In this document: positions 33,598-42,230 of the stretch, in pieces | Position numbering within the stretch: position 1 is the stretch's first letter | Layout: the number at the start of each line of letters is the position of its first letter | From: JAOTYV01 sp041557595 | GTDB lineage: Bacteria > Pseudomonadota > Alphaproteobacteria > UBA8366 | Length of the DNA: 47,519 nucleotides | Direction of reading: 5' to 3' | Assembly (NCBI GenBank): GCA_041557595.1 | Contig: JBFFGE010000006.1 | Location: 1 to 47,519 of the forward strand | Notes under the pieces: generated by a model | Told to the model about the DNA's origin: nothing | What the model saw: the letters and a program-made list of their open reading frames with translations, nothing else | Database searches by the model: none | Position numbers and translations under genes: made by a program

Positions 33598-34239
33598 ATG
33601 GAAATGCCCGACCTGACGCCGGACATGTTGCTCAAGGCCTACGCGGTGGGCGTTTTTCCCATGGCCGAAGATCGCAACGATCCGGAGCTTTTTTGGGTCG
33701 ATCCGCGTATGCGCGGCATCATCCGACTCGACGAGTTTCACGTCCCCAAACGGTTGCGGCGGACGATTCGCCACGGCGCCTTCGATGTCACCTTCGATAC
33801 CGAATTCGAGGCCGTCATCGAAAGCTGTGCGGAGGCAACGGACAACCGGCCGCGCACCTGGATAAACGACCGGATCATCGAACTCTATTCAACGCTCTAT
33901 CGGATGGGACACGCCCATAGCGTCGAAAGCTGGCGCGACGGCAAGCTCGCCGGCGGGCTGTACGGTGTTTCGCTGGGCGGCATCTTCTTCGGCGAAAGCA
34001 TGTTCAGCCGCGAAACCGATGCCAGCAAGGTCGCCCTTGTATATTTGGCCGCCGCCCTGAAGCTCGGCGCCTATCATTTTATCGACACTCAATTCATCAC
34101 CAAGCATCTCGCCCGATTCGGCGCCAAGGAAATACCGCGCAGCGAATACCGGATCCTCTTGAGCGATGCGTTGGCGACTCGGGCGGTGTTCGTGCGGGAT
34201 ATCGATCCCGCACAGGTCATTTCCACGCTGTTACCTTAA
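33598..34239 (+). CDS. aat: leucyl/phenylalanyl-tRNA-protein transferase
   Basis: Aat adds Leu or Phe from aminoacyl-tRNA to proteins with N-terminal Arg or Lys, making N-degrons for ClpS-ClpAP. The 213 residues carry the family stretches LLKAYAVGVFPMAED, WVDPRMRGII, GGLYGVSLGGIFFGESMFSRETDASKVAL and FIDTQFITKHLARFGA. Length is normal. The ATG at 33598 lies 15 bases beyond the repeat element; the spacer GCGGGTAACGCC offers only a weak ribosome site. clpS and clpA, which act downstream of it, are encoded later in this window. Confidence 0.97.
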   Translation: MEMPDLTPDMLLKAYAVGVFPMAEDRNDPELFWVDPRMRGIIRLDEFHVPKRLRRTIRHGAFDVTFDTEFEAVIESCAEATDNRPRTWINDRIIELYSTLYRMGHAHSVESWRDGKLAGGLYGVSLGGIFFGESMFSRETDASKVALVYLAAALKLGAYHFIDTQFITKHLARFGAKEIPRSEYRILLSDALATRAVFVRDIDPAQVISTLLP

Positions 34240-34249
34240 GAGCGCCGGC

Positions 34250-34687
34250 TTATTTCGGCGCGGCGGACGGCGCTCCCGGCGACGGGTCGCTTCCGGCCAC
34301 CTTACAGTCGAGCACCCAGACGTCATAAACGGGATGCTCCAGCGCATTCAGCGCCGGGCTGGACGAGAACATCCAGCCATGGAACAGATCGTTCCGGTCC
34401 TCGCCGATTCGCGCTTCGTAGATGTCCAGGAATGCAGCGGTTTCCGGCGGTTCTTCCGGCGGCGTTCGATTGCAAAAACGCGGCAGGATTTCCAGGGTGC
34501 CGAACCGGACCATCTGACCGATCCGTGCGTCGAAGGTCCAAATTCGCGCCGTGACCTTATCGAGCCCCTGCAACACCAGGGTATCTCCCTCGGCCGCGGC
34601 CGCGGGAAGCGAACCGGCGCCGGGAACAAGGACGATCGCGAGGAGCGCAAGCAGTCCGCCGACGGCCTGCCGCAGGACGGAGCGCAC
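34250..34687 (-). CDS. DUF2155 secreted protein
   Basis: A 145-residue member of the alphaproteobacterial DUF2155 family, function unknown. It has a signal peptide (about 1-31, VGGLLALLAIVLVPGAGSLPAAAAE). The compact domain carries the conserved stretches LDKVTARIWTFDARIG and LFHGWMFSSSPALNALEHPVYDVWVLDC. Two cysteines, in RFCN and LDCK, could form a disulfide in the periplasm. It starts with GTG at 34687, one base after the stop of the second MlaD gene, and converges on aat. The adjacency of aat, DUF2155, MlaD and NDUFA12 is typical of alphaproteobacteria. Confidence 0.88.
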   Translation of the reverse strand: MRSVLRQAVGGLLALLAIVLVPGAGSLPAAAAEGDTLVLQGLDKVTARIWTFDARIGQMVRFGTLEILPRFCNRTPPEEPPETAAFLDIYEARIGEDRNDLFHGWMFSSSPALNALEHPVYDVWVLDCKVAGSDPSPGAPSAAPK

Positions 34688-34688
34688 G

Positions 34689-35150
34689 CTAATTTTTCGC
34701 CCCCTCTTCGCCGGTCACGAGAAAAATCACCTTACCGAGCAATTCCTCCATCGAAATCACATCCTTGGTGTTCGTCAATTCGCCGCCTTCGTTCAACACC
34801 TCGGTTGCCCCTCCGGGTTCGAGCTTGATGTATTTCCCGCCGAGCAATCCCGCGCTGGAAATGCGCACGATTGTATCTTTCGCGAGCTTCACTTCCGGCT
34901 TGATCTTCATCGTCACAATCGCCCGGAATTCCTGCTGGTCGATTGTCTGGTCGACGACCGTGCCGACTTTGACGCCGGCGATTCGGACATCGCTCCCGAC
35001 CGCCAGCCCGTCGATGGCGTTGAACTTGGCCACGAGATCGTAGCCCTGCGCGGGCCGGAGATCGCTGAGGTTGTAGGAAAACACCAGGAACGACACGGCC
35101 ACCAAGATGACAATCGCGCCCAATCCCGTTTCGATGATGTTCCGCTTCAT
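34689..35150 (-). CDS. MlaD-like MCE-domain lipid transport protein (second of two)
   Basis: A 153-residue protein with an N-terminal membrane anchor (about 8-27, GLGAIVILVAVSFLVFSYNL) and one MCE domain (GYDLVAKFNAIDGLAVGSDVRIAGVKVGTV onward). MlaD hexamers sit in the inner membrane and pass phospholipids in the outer-membrane asymmetry pathway, working with the MlaFE transporter. The latter is not in this window. It overlaps the upstream MlaD-like gene by 4 bases (ATGA). This is the copy closest in size to typical alphaproteobacterial MlaD. I leave the symbol blank because there are two paralogues here. Confidence 0.92.
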   Translation of the reverse strand: MKRNIIETGLGAIVILVAVSFLVFSYNLSDLRPAQGYDLVAKFNAIDGLAVGSDVRIAGVKVGTVVDQTIDQQEFRAIVTMKIKPEVKLAKDTIVRISSAGLLGGKYIKLEPGGATEVLNEGGELTNTKDVISMEELLGKVIFLVTGEEGAKN

Positions 35151-35719
35151 AGACCTTTCAACCCCTCGACGGCTCCACCAAAGCGAGGCGATCCGCCCAG
35201 TTTTTCCAACTTTTCCTGAAAGCGCGCCTCGTTGGGTGGGCGTTTCGCGGGCGCCGACTCCTTGGCGTCGCCGCGCCGCCGTTCCGCGTTGAGAATCACC
35301 TTTTCGAGTATTTCCTCGAAGACGATCGAGTCCTGGACATACTCAAAAGTTTCACCCGGCCGCATCATTTCCAACTCGCCGCCAGGCTGAATTTTGATGT
35401 ATTTGCCGCCAAGCATGCCGTCACTGACGATCAGGGCGACACTGTCGATTGGAATGCTCATCCCCGGACGAATGGTGAAATGCAGGACCGCGCGCTGCGA
35501 CTCTCGCTCGTAATATTGCCGCGTCACCTGTCCGATTTGAATTCCGGTCAGCAACACCTTCGTGCCCACCGTGACGCCGTCGGTCGCCCCAAACCGTCCC
35601 ATGAGTTCATATCCGCCGGAGGTCGAGCCCCGGCCGCCGGACTGGCTGAGGATAATCGCGACGACGCCGAGCGACACGATAACGGCGCCCACCAGGGCGT
35701 GCAGCGTTTGCTTGCTCAT
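35147..35719 (-). CDS. MlaD-like MCE-domain lipid transport protein (first of two)
   Basis: A 190-residue protein with an N-terminal membrane segment (about 7-25, HALVGAVIVSLGVVAIILS) and an MCE domain (GGYELMGRFGATDGVTVGTKVLLTGIQIGQV). It has a C-terminal charged extension of about 40 residues (AERRRGDAKESAPAKRPPNEARFQEKLEKLGG) that the second copy lacks. Both copies keep the GLLGGKYIKLEPGG or GMLGGKYIKIQPGG stretch. The ATG at 35719 is the natural start; the frame is open further back but overlaps the NDUFA12 gene. A tandem duplication that may assemble as a mixed ring is a reasonable but untested idea. Confidence 0.9.
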   Translation of the reverse strand: MSKQTLHALVGAVIVSLGVVAIILSQSGGRGSTSGGYELMGRFGATDGVTVGTKVLLTGIQIGQVTRQYYERESQRAVLHFTIRPGMSIPIDSVALIVSDGMLGGKYIKIQPGGELEMMRPGETFEYVQDSIVFEEILEKVILNAERRRGDAKESAPAKRPPNEARFQEKLEKLGGSPRFGGAVEGLKGL

Positions 35720-35736
35720 GACGGCGGTGACATTCG

Positions 35737-36096
35737 TCAGCCTGGAGTCCACGGCTCGTAGTCGCCGGTCGCCTTGGCCCGGCGCCCCCCGGAAAGCGTA
35801 TGACCGGGCGGCCGATAGGCCTCGGCCGTGCCCGTCTGATTCGGCAGGTGCTCCTTTTGCCAGGGCCGCGCCGCTTCCGCCGAGTCGCCCGGAATCTCCG
35901 ATACGGTGTGATGCAGCCATGCGTGCCAAGCGGGCGGCACGCGACTCGCGTCATCGTCGCGCGCATAGATGACCCAGCGGCGGCGGCGGCGGCCGGTCGG
36001 CTTCGCACGTTCCTGAAAATACCGGTTTCCGAATGAATCCCGCCCTACCTGCACCCCTTGCAGCCAGGTCATCACCCGCGTGACCATGGTCGTCAT
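35737..36096 (-). CDS. NDUFA12-family NADH:ubiquinone oxidoreductase accessory subunit
   Basis: Related to the mitochondrial complex I subunit NDUFA12 (B17.2), found in alphaproteobacterial complex I. The 119 residues show the core GRDSFGNRYFQER, RRRRWVIY and PPAWHAWLHHT, followed by the PWQKEHLPNQTGT and RPPGHTLSGG stretches of the family. I chose ATG 36096, preceded by GGAGA, over the GTG at 36111. It is the first gene of the minus-strand set NDUFA12-mlaD-mlaD-DUF2155. The core nuo operon is not in the window, as is usual for this subunit. Confidence 0.92.
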   Translation of the reverse strand: MTTMVTRVMTWLQGVQVGRDSFGNRYFQERAKPTGRRRRRWVIYARDDDASRVPPAWHAWLHHTVSEIPGDSAEAARPWQKEHLPNQTGTAEAYRPPGHTLSGGRRAKATGDYEPWTPG

Positions 36097-36253
36097 GGTT
36101 TCTCCATACACCCCGCTTCGCTAATCGCCCGGAATATGGCACCGGACGCCACCGCCGTCCAGAACAACGCTGCCGGCCTCCGCGAGGCGCACTTCAGAAA
36201 AATAATAGTCAAATCAAGGCCTACATCGCTCACGTTTAGCGAAGAGCTTGTTT

Positions 36254-36269
36254 CCGCTAAATATTGTGT
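36254..36269 (+). promoter_or_regulatory. NrdR box-like site 1
   Basis: CCGCTAAATATTGTGT resembles the NrdR box consensus, roughly ACACTATATATTGTGT. NrdR is the ATP/dATP-sensing repressor of ribonucleotide reductase genes and normally binds two such boxes a whole number of helical turns apart. A second site starts 33 bases further on. Confidence 0.6.
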
Positions 36270-36286
36270 GGTGAATACTATTAACC

Positions 36287-36302
36287 ACAAAATATATTGC
36301 AA
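36287..36302 (+). promoter_or_regulatory. NrdR box-like site 2
   Basis: ACAAAATATATTGCAA matches the NrdR box core (ACA....ATATATTG) well. Its offset of 33 bases from site 1 is about three helical turns, as expected for co-operative NrdR binding. It lies about 215 bases upstream of the nrdJ ATG. Confidence 0.6.
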
Positions 36303-36518
36303 TCTTCAATAATCTGTGGCTTACATCCCCCTGCCCGCTAGATGTAGGGGTCACTGGTTCGTTTCGGCGGAATGCTGACCGCACCGTGACATCGGGGGCA
36401 TGGAAGTCGGGGGTCATCAGCACTGTGTATCAGCGTGGCGACACACGACGCTTGGAAAATTGGTGGGGGCCGGCGGTATTTCAGCCGGGCACGACACGAG
36501 ATTCGGGAGATTGCGTGA

Positions 36519-39500
36519 ATGCGCATAGAACGACGCTTCACAAAAAAACTGGCTTCGCCGTATGCGGATATCGATTTCAGCACCACCGGCTGCGAAATCC
36601 GCAACCCCGATGGTTCCGTGGTGTTCAAGCTGGACGATATCGAGGTTCCGAAGAGCTGGAGCCAGGTCGCCTGCGACGTACTGGCGCAAAAATACTTCCG
36701 CAAGGCCGGCGTCCCGAAACGCCTGCGCAGAGTGCGCGAAAAGGGCGTTCCCGCCTGGCTGCAGCGCCAGGTTCCCGACGAAAAAGCGCTGGCGGAGTTG
36801 CCCGAAGAAGAGCGATTCGGCAGCGAGATGCGCGCCACGCAGGTTTTCGACCGCATGGCGGGTACCTGGACGTATTGGGGTTGGAAGGGCGGCTATTTCG
36901 ACGCCGAAGACGATGCCAAGGCCTATTACGACGAGATGCGATACATGGTCGCCCATCAGATGGCGGCCCCCAATTCGCCGCAATGGTTCAACACCGGCCT
37001 GCATTGGGCCTACGGCATCGACGGCCCGGGACAAGGGCATTTCTACGTAGATTTCCAGACAGGCGAATTGTCGGCTTCCGAATCGGCCTATGAGCATCCG
37101 CAGCCGCACGCCTGCTTCATTCAATCGATCGAAGACGATTTGGTGAACGAGGGCGGCATCATGGACCTCTGGGTCCGCGAGGCGCGTCTCTTCAAGTACG
37201 GATCCGGCACCGGCAGCAACTTCTCGTCGCTGCGCGGCGAAAACGAACCGCTGTCAGGCGGCGGCCGTTCTTCCGGCCTGATGAGCTTCCTGAAGATCGG
37301 CGACCGTGCGGCGGGCGCGATCAAGTCCGGCGGTACGACACGGCGGGCGGCCAAAATGGTCTGCCTCGACATCGACCATCCGGATGTGGAAGCCTTCATC
37401 AACTGGAAGAATGTCGAAGAACAGAAAGTCGCCGCGCTGGTGACCGGATCGAAGATCTGCAACCTTCACCTCAACGCCGTTCTGCACGCCTGCAATTCCA
37501 GCGACGAGGACGGCGACGCCCGGTACGATCCGAAGCGGAACACCGTCCTGAAAAAGGCGATCGTCGCCGCGCGCAAGGCGATGGTGCCGGAAAACTACGT
37601 TCAGCGGGTCCTGCAATATGCCCGCCAGGGCGTTACCGAAATCGACTTCAAGACCTATGACACGGATTGGGATTCGGAAGCCTATTTCACGGTGTCCGGC
37701 CAAAATTCGAACAATTCGATCCGGATTACCGACGATTTCATCGCCGCCGTCGACGCGGACGCGGATTGGCCGCTGATCCAGCGTACGAACGGCATGGTGG
37801 CGAAGACCGTCAAGGCGCGCGCCTTGTGGGATCAAATCGGCGAAGCCGCCTGGTCCTGCGCAGATCCGGGCGTACAGTTCGACACGACGATCAACGATTG
37901 GCACACCTGCGCCGCATCGGGCCGCATCAATGCGTCCAACCCGTGCTCCGAATACATGTTCCTGGACGATACGGCGTGCAATCTGGCCTCGATCAATCTG
38001 ATGAACTTTCGCCTGGAAACAGGGGAATTCGACGTCCCGGCTTTCGAGCATGCGGTGCGGCTCTGGACCATCACGCTCGAAATCGCGGTCTTGATGGCGC
38101 AGTACCCGTCACAGAAAATCGCCCAGCTATCGTATGAGTACAGGACCCTGGGTCTTGGCTATGCCAATATCGGCGGTTTGCTGATGGGGTCCGCCTTGTC
38201 GTATGACAGCGCGGAAGGCCGGTCGCTCTGCGCAGCGATCACCGCATTGATGACCGGCACCGCCTATGCGACCTCCGCGGAGATGGCGGCCGAGCTGGGG
38301 GCGTTCCCCGGCTACAAGAAAAATGCCAAGAGCATGCTGCGCGTGATTCGCAACCATCGGCGTGCCGCCAAGGGCGAGGTCGACGGATACGAAGATCTGT
38401 CGGTATTGCCGGTTGCCCTCGACTATCAAAATTGTCCGGAAACTGCGGTTGCCGACGCGGCCGCCGCCGCTTGGGACAATGCCTATGAATTGGGCCGGGA
38501 ACACGGTTTCCGGAACGCGCAAACCACGGTGATTGCTCCGACCGGCACGATCGCCCTGGTCATGGATTGCGATACCACGGGCGTCGAACCCGACTTTGCC
38601 CTGGTCAAGTTCAAGAAACTGGCCGGCGGCGGTTACTTCAAGATCATCAACCGCACTGTCCCGGAGGCGCTGCGGCGACTGGGCTACGACGCGAGCCAGA
38701 TCGACGAGATCGTCGATTACGCGGTCGGCCATGGCACCCTCGCCGAAGCGCCGGGAATCAATCATGCGGCGCTCAAGGCCAAGGGCTTCACTGACGAGAA
38801 ACTGGCGTCGATCGAAAACAATCTCCTCAGTTGCTTCGACATCAAGTTCGCCTTCAATAAATGGTCCCTGGGCGAGGAATTCTGCACGGAAACGCTCGGG
38901 CTGGACGCGGCCAGCCTCGACGACGCCTCCTTCGATATGTTGCAGGCGCTGGGATTCTCGCAAGATGCCATCGGCCTGGCCAACACGTATTGCTGCGGCG
39001 CCATGACGCTCGAAAAGGCGCCGCATCTCGACGAAGCCCATCTGCCGATCTTCGACTGCGCCAACGCCTGCGGCCGTATCGGCAAACGGTACCTGTCGAC
39101 GGAAAGCCATATCCGGATGATGGCGGCGGCGCAGCCCTTCATTACCGGCGCGATTTCGAAGACCATCAACATGCCGAACGATGCCGCCATCGACGAATGC
39201 AAGGCGGCGTACCGGCTGTCCTGGAGCCTCGGTATCAAGGCGAACGCCCTCTATCGCGACGGCTCGAAGCTCAGCCAGCCGCTGCAAACCGTGGTGCTGG
39301 ACGACGACGAATTGCTCGAGGAAATCGGCGACTCGGAGACAGCCTATGCGGCGGCGCCGAAACTTGCCGAGAAGATCGTCGAGCGGATTATCGAACAACG
39401 CACGATGCGCCGGAAACTGCCCCAACGCCGCAAGGGATATACCCAGAAAGCCATCGTTGGCGGACACAAGGTGTACCTGCGGACCGGCGAGTACGAAGAC

Positions 39501-40190
39501 GGTTCGCTCGGCGAAGTCTTTATCGATATGCACAAGGAAGGCGCCGCCTTCCGCAGCCTGATGAACAATTTCGCCATCGCGATCTCGATCGGCCTGCAGT
39601 ATGGCGTGCCGCTGGAGGAATACGTCGAGGCGTTTACCTTCACGCGGTTCGAGCCGTCCGGCATCGTCGAAGGCAATGAAGCGATCAAGATGTCCACCTC
39701 CGTGCTGGACTACATTTTCCGCGAAGTGGCGATCAGCTACCTCGCACGCGACGACCTGGCCCATGCGCAGCCGTCCGACATGCTGCCGGACAGCCTGGGC
39801 ACAGGCGTCAATGAAGGCGATTTGCCCGAAGCGCCGTCCGAAACGCTTGCCACCCTGCAGAGGCTGGCCAGCAACGGATATGTGCGCTCGTCCAAATTGC
39901 TCGTCTTTTCCGGTGGTGCGGGCAACGCAAATGCCCCAATCACCGACACGAACGTGGCGGCCAGCTCTTCGGAGAGCCAGGTGGTCGCCTCGGCTGCCGC
40001 AACGGTTTCGACCGCTGCGGCAGGGGTTTCGGTTACTGCGACGGTCACTCCCACACTAGACCGGATACGCGTGGCCAAAGCCCAGGGGTACGAAGGTGAT
40101 GCGTGTGCCGAGTGTGGCAACTTCACCCTCGTCCGCAACGGAACCTGTCTGAAATGCGTCACTTGTGGCGCGACCAGCGGGTGTTCGTAA
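36519..40190 (+). CDS. nrdJ: adenosylcobalamin-dependent ribonucleotide reductase (class II)
   Basis: NrdJ reduces ribonucleotides to deoxyribonucleotides with a radical made from adenosylcobalamin, with or without oxygen. The 1223 residues include Cys199 in HPQPHACFIQS (first redox cysteine), the KYGSGTGSNFSSLRG and KSGGTTRRAAKM stretches and NPCSE (474-478), which holds the radical cysteine Cys476 and base Glu478. Further on is the QTTVIAPTGTIALVMDCDTTG region. The C-terminus is a cysteine-rich tail, CAECGN with CLKCVTCGATSGCS, expected to re-reduce the active site. It is joined by an unusual Ala/Ser/Val/Thr-rich linker at about 1145-1185. The ATG at 36519 has GGGAG upstream. Paired NrdR-like boxes precede it and a strong terminator follows. 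Confidence 0.97.
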   Translation: MRIERRFTKKLASPYADIDFSTTGCEIRNPDGSVVFKLDDIEVPKSWSQVACDVLAQKYFRKAGVPKRLRRVREKGVPAWLQRQVPDEKALAELPEEERFGSEMRATQVFDRMAGTWTYWGWKGGYFDAEDDAKAYYDEMRYMVAHQMAAPNSPQWFNTGLHWAYGIDGPGQGHFYVDFQTGELSASESAYEHPQPHACFIQSIEDDLVNEGGIMDLWVREARLFKYGSGTGSNFSSLRGENEPLSGGGRSSGLMSFLKIGDRAAGAIKSGGTTRRAAKMVCLDIDHPDVEAFINWKNVEEQKVAALVTGSKICNLHLNAVLHACNSSDEDGDARYDPKRNTVLKKAIVAARKAMVPENYVQRVLQYARQGVTEIDFKTYDTDWDSEAYFTVSGQNSNNSIRITDDFIAAVDADADWPLIQRTNGMVAKTVKARALWDQIGEAAWSCADPGVQFDTTINDWHTCAASGRINASNPCSEYMFLDDTACNLASINLMNFRLETGEFDVPAFEHAVRLWTITLEIAVLMAQYPSQKIAQLSYEYRTLGLGYANIGGLLMGSALSYDSAEGRSLCAAITALMTGTAYATSAEMAAELGAFPGYKKNAKSMLRVIRNHRRAAKGEVDGYEDLSVLPVALDYQNCPETAVADAAAAAWDNAYELGREHGFRNAQTTVIAPTGTIALVMDCDTTGVEPDFALVKFKKLAGGGYFKIINRTVPEALRRLGYDASQIDEIVDYAVGHGTLAEAPGINHAALKAKGFTDEKLASIENNLLSCFDIKFAFNKWSLGEEFCTETLGLDAASLDDASFDMLQALGFSQDAIGLANTYCCGAMTLEKAPHLDEAHLPIFDCANACGRIGKRYLSTESHIRMMAAAQPFITGAISKTINMPNDAAIDECKAAYRLSWSLGIKANALYRDGSKLSQPLQTVVLDDDELLEEIGDSETAYAAAPKLAEKIVERIIEQRTMRRKLPQRRKGYTQKAIVGGHKVYLRTGEYEDGSLGEVFIDMHKEGAAFRSLMNNFAIAISIGLQYGVPLEEYVEAFTFTRFEPSGIVEGNEAIKMSTSVLDYIFREVAISYLARDDLAHAQPSDMLPDSLGTGVNEGDLPEAPSETLATLQRLASNGYVRSSKLLVFSGGAGNANAPITDTNVAASSSESQVVASAAATVSTAAAGVSVTATVTPTLDRIRVAKAQGYEGDACAECGNFTLVRNGTCLKCVTCGATSGCS

Positions 40191-40228
40191 CGGAGACCCC
40201 CATTCTGGCACGGTGCTCCCTGTGAACT

Positions 40229-40262
40229 GGGGGGTGGTTTCGTACCACCCCCCTCTTTTTTT
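40229..40262 (+). terminator. rho-independent terminator of nrdJ
   Basis: A perfect 10-base stem, GGGGGGTGGT (40229-40238) with ACCACCCCCC (40244-40253) and a five-base loop, is followed by CTC and a run of seven T (40256-40262). It lies 38 bases after the nrdJ stop. Confidence 0.95.
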
Positions 40263-40370
40263 GTTCGGCAATGGGTGTCCGGCGATTTGATAGCTTTTCG
40301 AGGCATCCTCTCCTGGGATAAGCTCGACCCGCCTGCACGCCGTCGACAATTGCTTCAAGGGGACCCCGCC

Positions 40371-40835
40371 ATGGCCGGACAGATCAAATCGCGGTTGCGG
40401 GAGCTGGGCATCGACCTTCCGGGGGCTGCCGCCCCCGCGGCCAACTACGTCCCCTTCGTCATCACCGGCAATCAGCTCTGGATTTCGGGACAACTCCCCT
40501 TCCGGGACGGAAAAGTTCAGCACCAGGGAAAAATCGGCGGCGATCTCACGGCCGAAGACGGCATTGCCGCGGCGCGGCTCTGCGGCCTCAATATCATCGC
40601 ACAGGCCGAAGCGGCCGTCGGCGACCTGGATCATATCCGCCGCATCATCAAATTGGGCGGTTTCGTCAATGCCGCCCCCGATTTCACCGACCATCCGAAG
40701 GTCATCAATGGCGCCTCCGATATGATCGTCGAGGTTTTCGGAGATGCCGGCCGGCACGCGCGCTTCGCCCTCGGTGCCAGCGGCCTGCCGCTCAACGCCG
40801 CGGTCGAAATCGATGCGGTCATCGAGATTGCCTGA
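40371..40835 (+). CDS. RidA family protein (YjgF/YER057c/UK114)
   Basis: A 154-residue RidA-fold protein of the longer subgroup (YjgH/Rid-like), with WISGQLPFRDGKVQHQGKIGGDLTAEDG in its first half. The conserved C-terminal GxxxRxAxGASGLPLNAAVEIDAV segment includes the arginine that binds the substrate carboxylate (HARFALGASGLP). RidA enzymes hydrolyse reactive imines and enamines released by PLP enzymes; other subgroups have unknown roles. The ATG at 40371 has AAGGGG upstream. The frame is open back to 40275 but that part lacks family similarity. Confidence 0.9.
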   Translation: MAGQIKSRLRELGIDLPGAAAPAANYVPFVITGNQLWISGQLPFRDGKVQHQGKIGGDLTAEDGIAAARLCGLNIIAQAEAAVGDLDHIRRIIKLGGFVNAAPDFTDHPKVINGASDMIVEVFGDAGRHARFALGASGLPLNAAVEIDAVIEIA

Positions 40836-40918
40836 AACGTCGGAGCGGTGCGCGGAATGAGACAGACGGAAAATTGCGGCCTCGAAACCGGCGCCAGGCC
40901 GGGCGCCGCGTGACGCCG

Positions 40919-42103
40919 ATGCCCGATGGACGCGACGCCATTGCGGTCCGGGTTGTCGAACGAATCGCCAACGTCTCGGCGGAAGAATGGGATGCCTGCG
41001 CGCGCGGCGGATCGCACGCCTACAACCCCTTCGTGAGCCATGCATTCCTGTGCGCCCTCGAGGAAAGCGGCTCGGCGACCGCAAAATCCGGCTGGCAACC
41101 CTATCATTTGACCATCGAGGACAGCGACGGCCGCCTGTATGGCGCCCTGCCGACGTATATCAAGAACCATTCCCAGGGCGAGTATGTCTTCGACCATGGC
41201 TGGGCGCATGCCTATGAGCGCGCCGGCGGGCGCTACTATCCGAAACTTCAATGCGCCGTCCCTTTCAGCCCGGTAACCGGTCCACGCCTGCTGGTTCGCG
41301 CCGATGCGCCCGATGCCGCGCTGTCCCCCGAAGACGCCCAAAAGGCGCTGGCGGCCGGCCTGATCGAAGCGACGCGCCAGTTGGGAGTATCCTCGGCCCA
41401 CGTCACCTTCTGCACGGAAGCCGACGCGCAATGCCTTCAATCGATGGGATACCTCGTTCGCCACGGACATCAATTTCATTGGCACAATCGCGGCTATGAA
41501 AACTTCGACGGGTTTCTGGCCGCGCTGACCAGCCGCAAACGCAAATCGATTCGGCGGGAACGCCAAAAAGTCGCGGAAATGGGTATCACAGTACGACCGC
41601 TGACGGGCGCCGACATCAAACCCCATCATTGGGACGACTTTCATCGTTTTTATGTCGATACCTATGATCGGAAATGGGGCTATCCGTACCTGACACGAGC
41701 GTTTTTCGACCTTTTGCACGAGACGATGGTCGACGACGTCGTCTTGATGATGGCCGAACGGGACGGCAGGAATATTGCCGGCGCGCTGAATTTGCGGGGC
41801 GGCGACGCCCTGTTCGGGCGAAACTGGGGCTGCGATCAGGACTTCAAGTTCCTGCATTTTGAGGCGTGCTACTACAGCGCCATCGATTTCGCGATCGAGC
41901 ACCGCCTGAAACGGGTGGAAGCGGGCACCCAGGGCCCGCATAAGGTGCATCGCGGCTACGAGCCGGTTCACACCTTTAGCGCGCATTGGGTTAAGGAAGC
42001 CAATTTTCGCGACGCCGTCGATCAATTCCTCCGCCAGGAGCGTCAATTGAAAGACGAAGAAATTAACGATTTCAAAGAGTACTCGCCTTACCGGACCGGA
42101 TAG
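40919..42103 (+). CDS. DUF482 / GNAT-fold N-acyltransferase-like protein (FemAB-like)
   Basis: A 394-residue member of the DUF482 family, which has two GNAT-like lobes and is sometimes annotated as peptidogalycan biosynthesis or FemAB-like. Conserved stretches include NPFVSHAFLCALEESGS, YVFDHGWAHAYERAGGRYYPKLQCAVPFSPVTGPRLL, LTSRKRKSIRRERQKV and FGRNWGCDQDFKFLHFEACYYSAIDFAIEH, followed by EAGTQGPHKVHRGYEP. Substrate is unknown; a role in cell-envelope aminoacylation is only suggested by fold. Start is uncertain: ATG 40919, GTG 40910 and TTG 40874 are in frame, none with a strong ribosome site. It follows ridA by about 83 bases. Confidence 0.88.
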   Translation: MPDGRDAIAVRVVERIANVSAEEWDACARGGSHAYNPFVSHAFLCALEESGSATAKSGWQPYHLTIEDSDGRLYGALPTYIKNHSQGEYVFDHGWAHAYERAGGRYYPKLQCAVPFSPVTGPRLLVRADAPDAALSPEDAQKALAAGLIEATRQLGVSSAHVTFCTEADAQCLQSMGYLVRHGHQFHWHNRGYENFDGFLAALTSRKRKSIRRERQKVAEMGITVRPLTGADIKPHHWDDFHRFYVDTYDRKWGYPYLTRAFFDLLHETMVDDVVLMMAERDGRNIAGALNLRGGDALFGRNWGCDQDFKFLHFEACYYSAIDFAIEHRLKRVEAGTQGPHKVHRGYEPVHTFSAHWVKEANFRDAVDQFLRQERQLKDEEINDFKEYSPYRTG

Positions 42104-42149
42104 CACCGGATCGTTCCGACGCCCCCTGCCCCTTTCCGTCGCCCCGCGC

Positions 42150-42168
42150 CGCCGCGTTTGCCGCGGCG
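42150..42168. repeat. GC-rich hairpin between DUF482 and the PleD-like gene
   Basis: CGCCGCG (42150-42156) pairs with CGCGGCG (42162-42168) around TTTGC, followed by AAATTAA on the plus strand. Without a T-run it is at best a weak terminator of the DUF482 transcript. Confidence 0.35.
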
Positions 42169-42230
42169 AAATTAACGCATGTCAATGTTTGAGTAAGGAA
42201 GTCCGGATATACCTACCGGCGGGCTTCAGC

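Larger units (their letters stand above)
36097..36518. other. 422-base intergenic region between NDUFA12 and nrdJ
   Basis: No gene is supported. The region is AT-rich in its middle and contains two NrdR-box-like sites (listed separately). A further small stem, TACATC with GATGTA, lies near 36324-36348. The ribosome site for nrdJ is GGGAG near 36503. I looked for a cobalamin riboswitch because nrdJ uses B12, and did not see its conserved core. Confidence 0.6.

Noticed and set aside
36303..36518. cobalamin riboswitch before nrdJ
   Set aside because: The conserved B12-box core is not visible in this stretch.
38127..39764. 545-residue minus-strand open frame opposite nrdJ
   Set aside because: No family features; nrdJ on the other strand explains the sequence fully.
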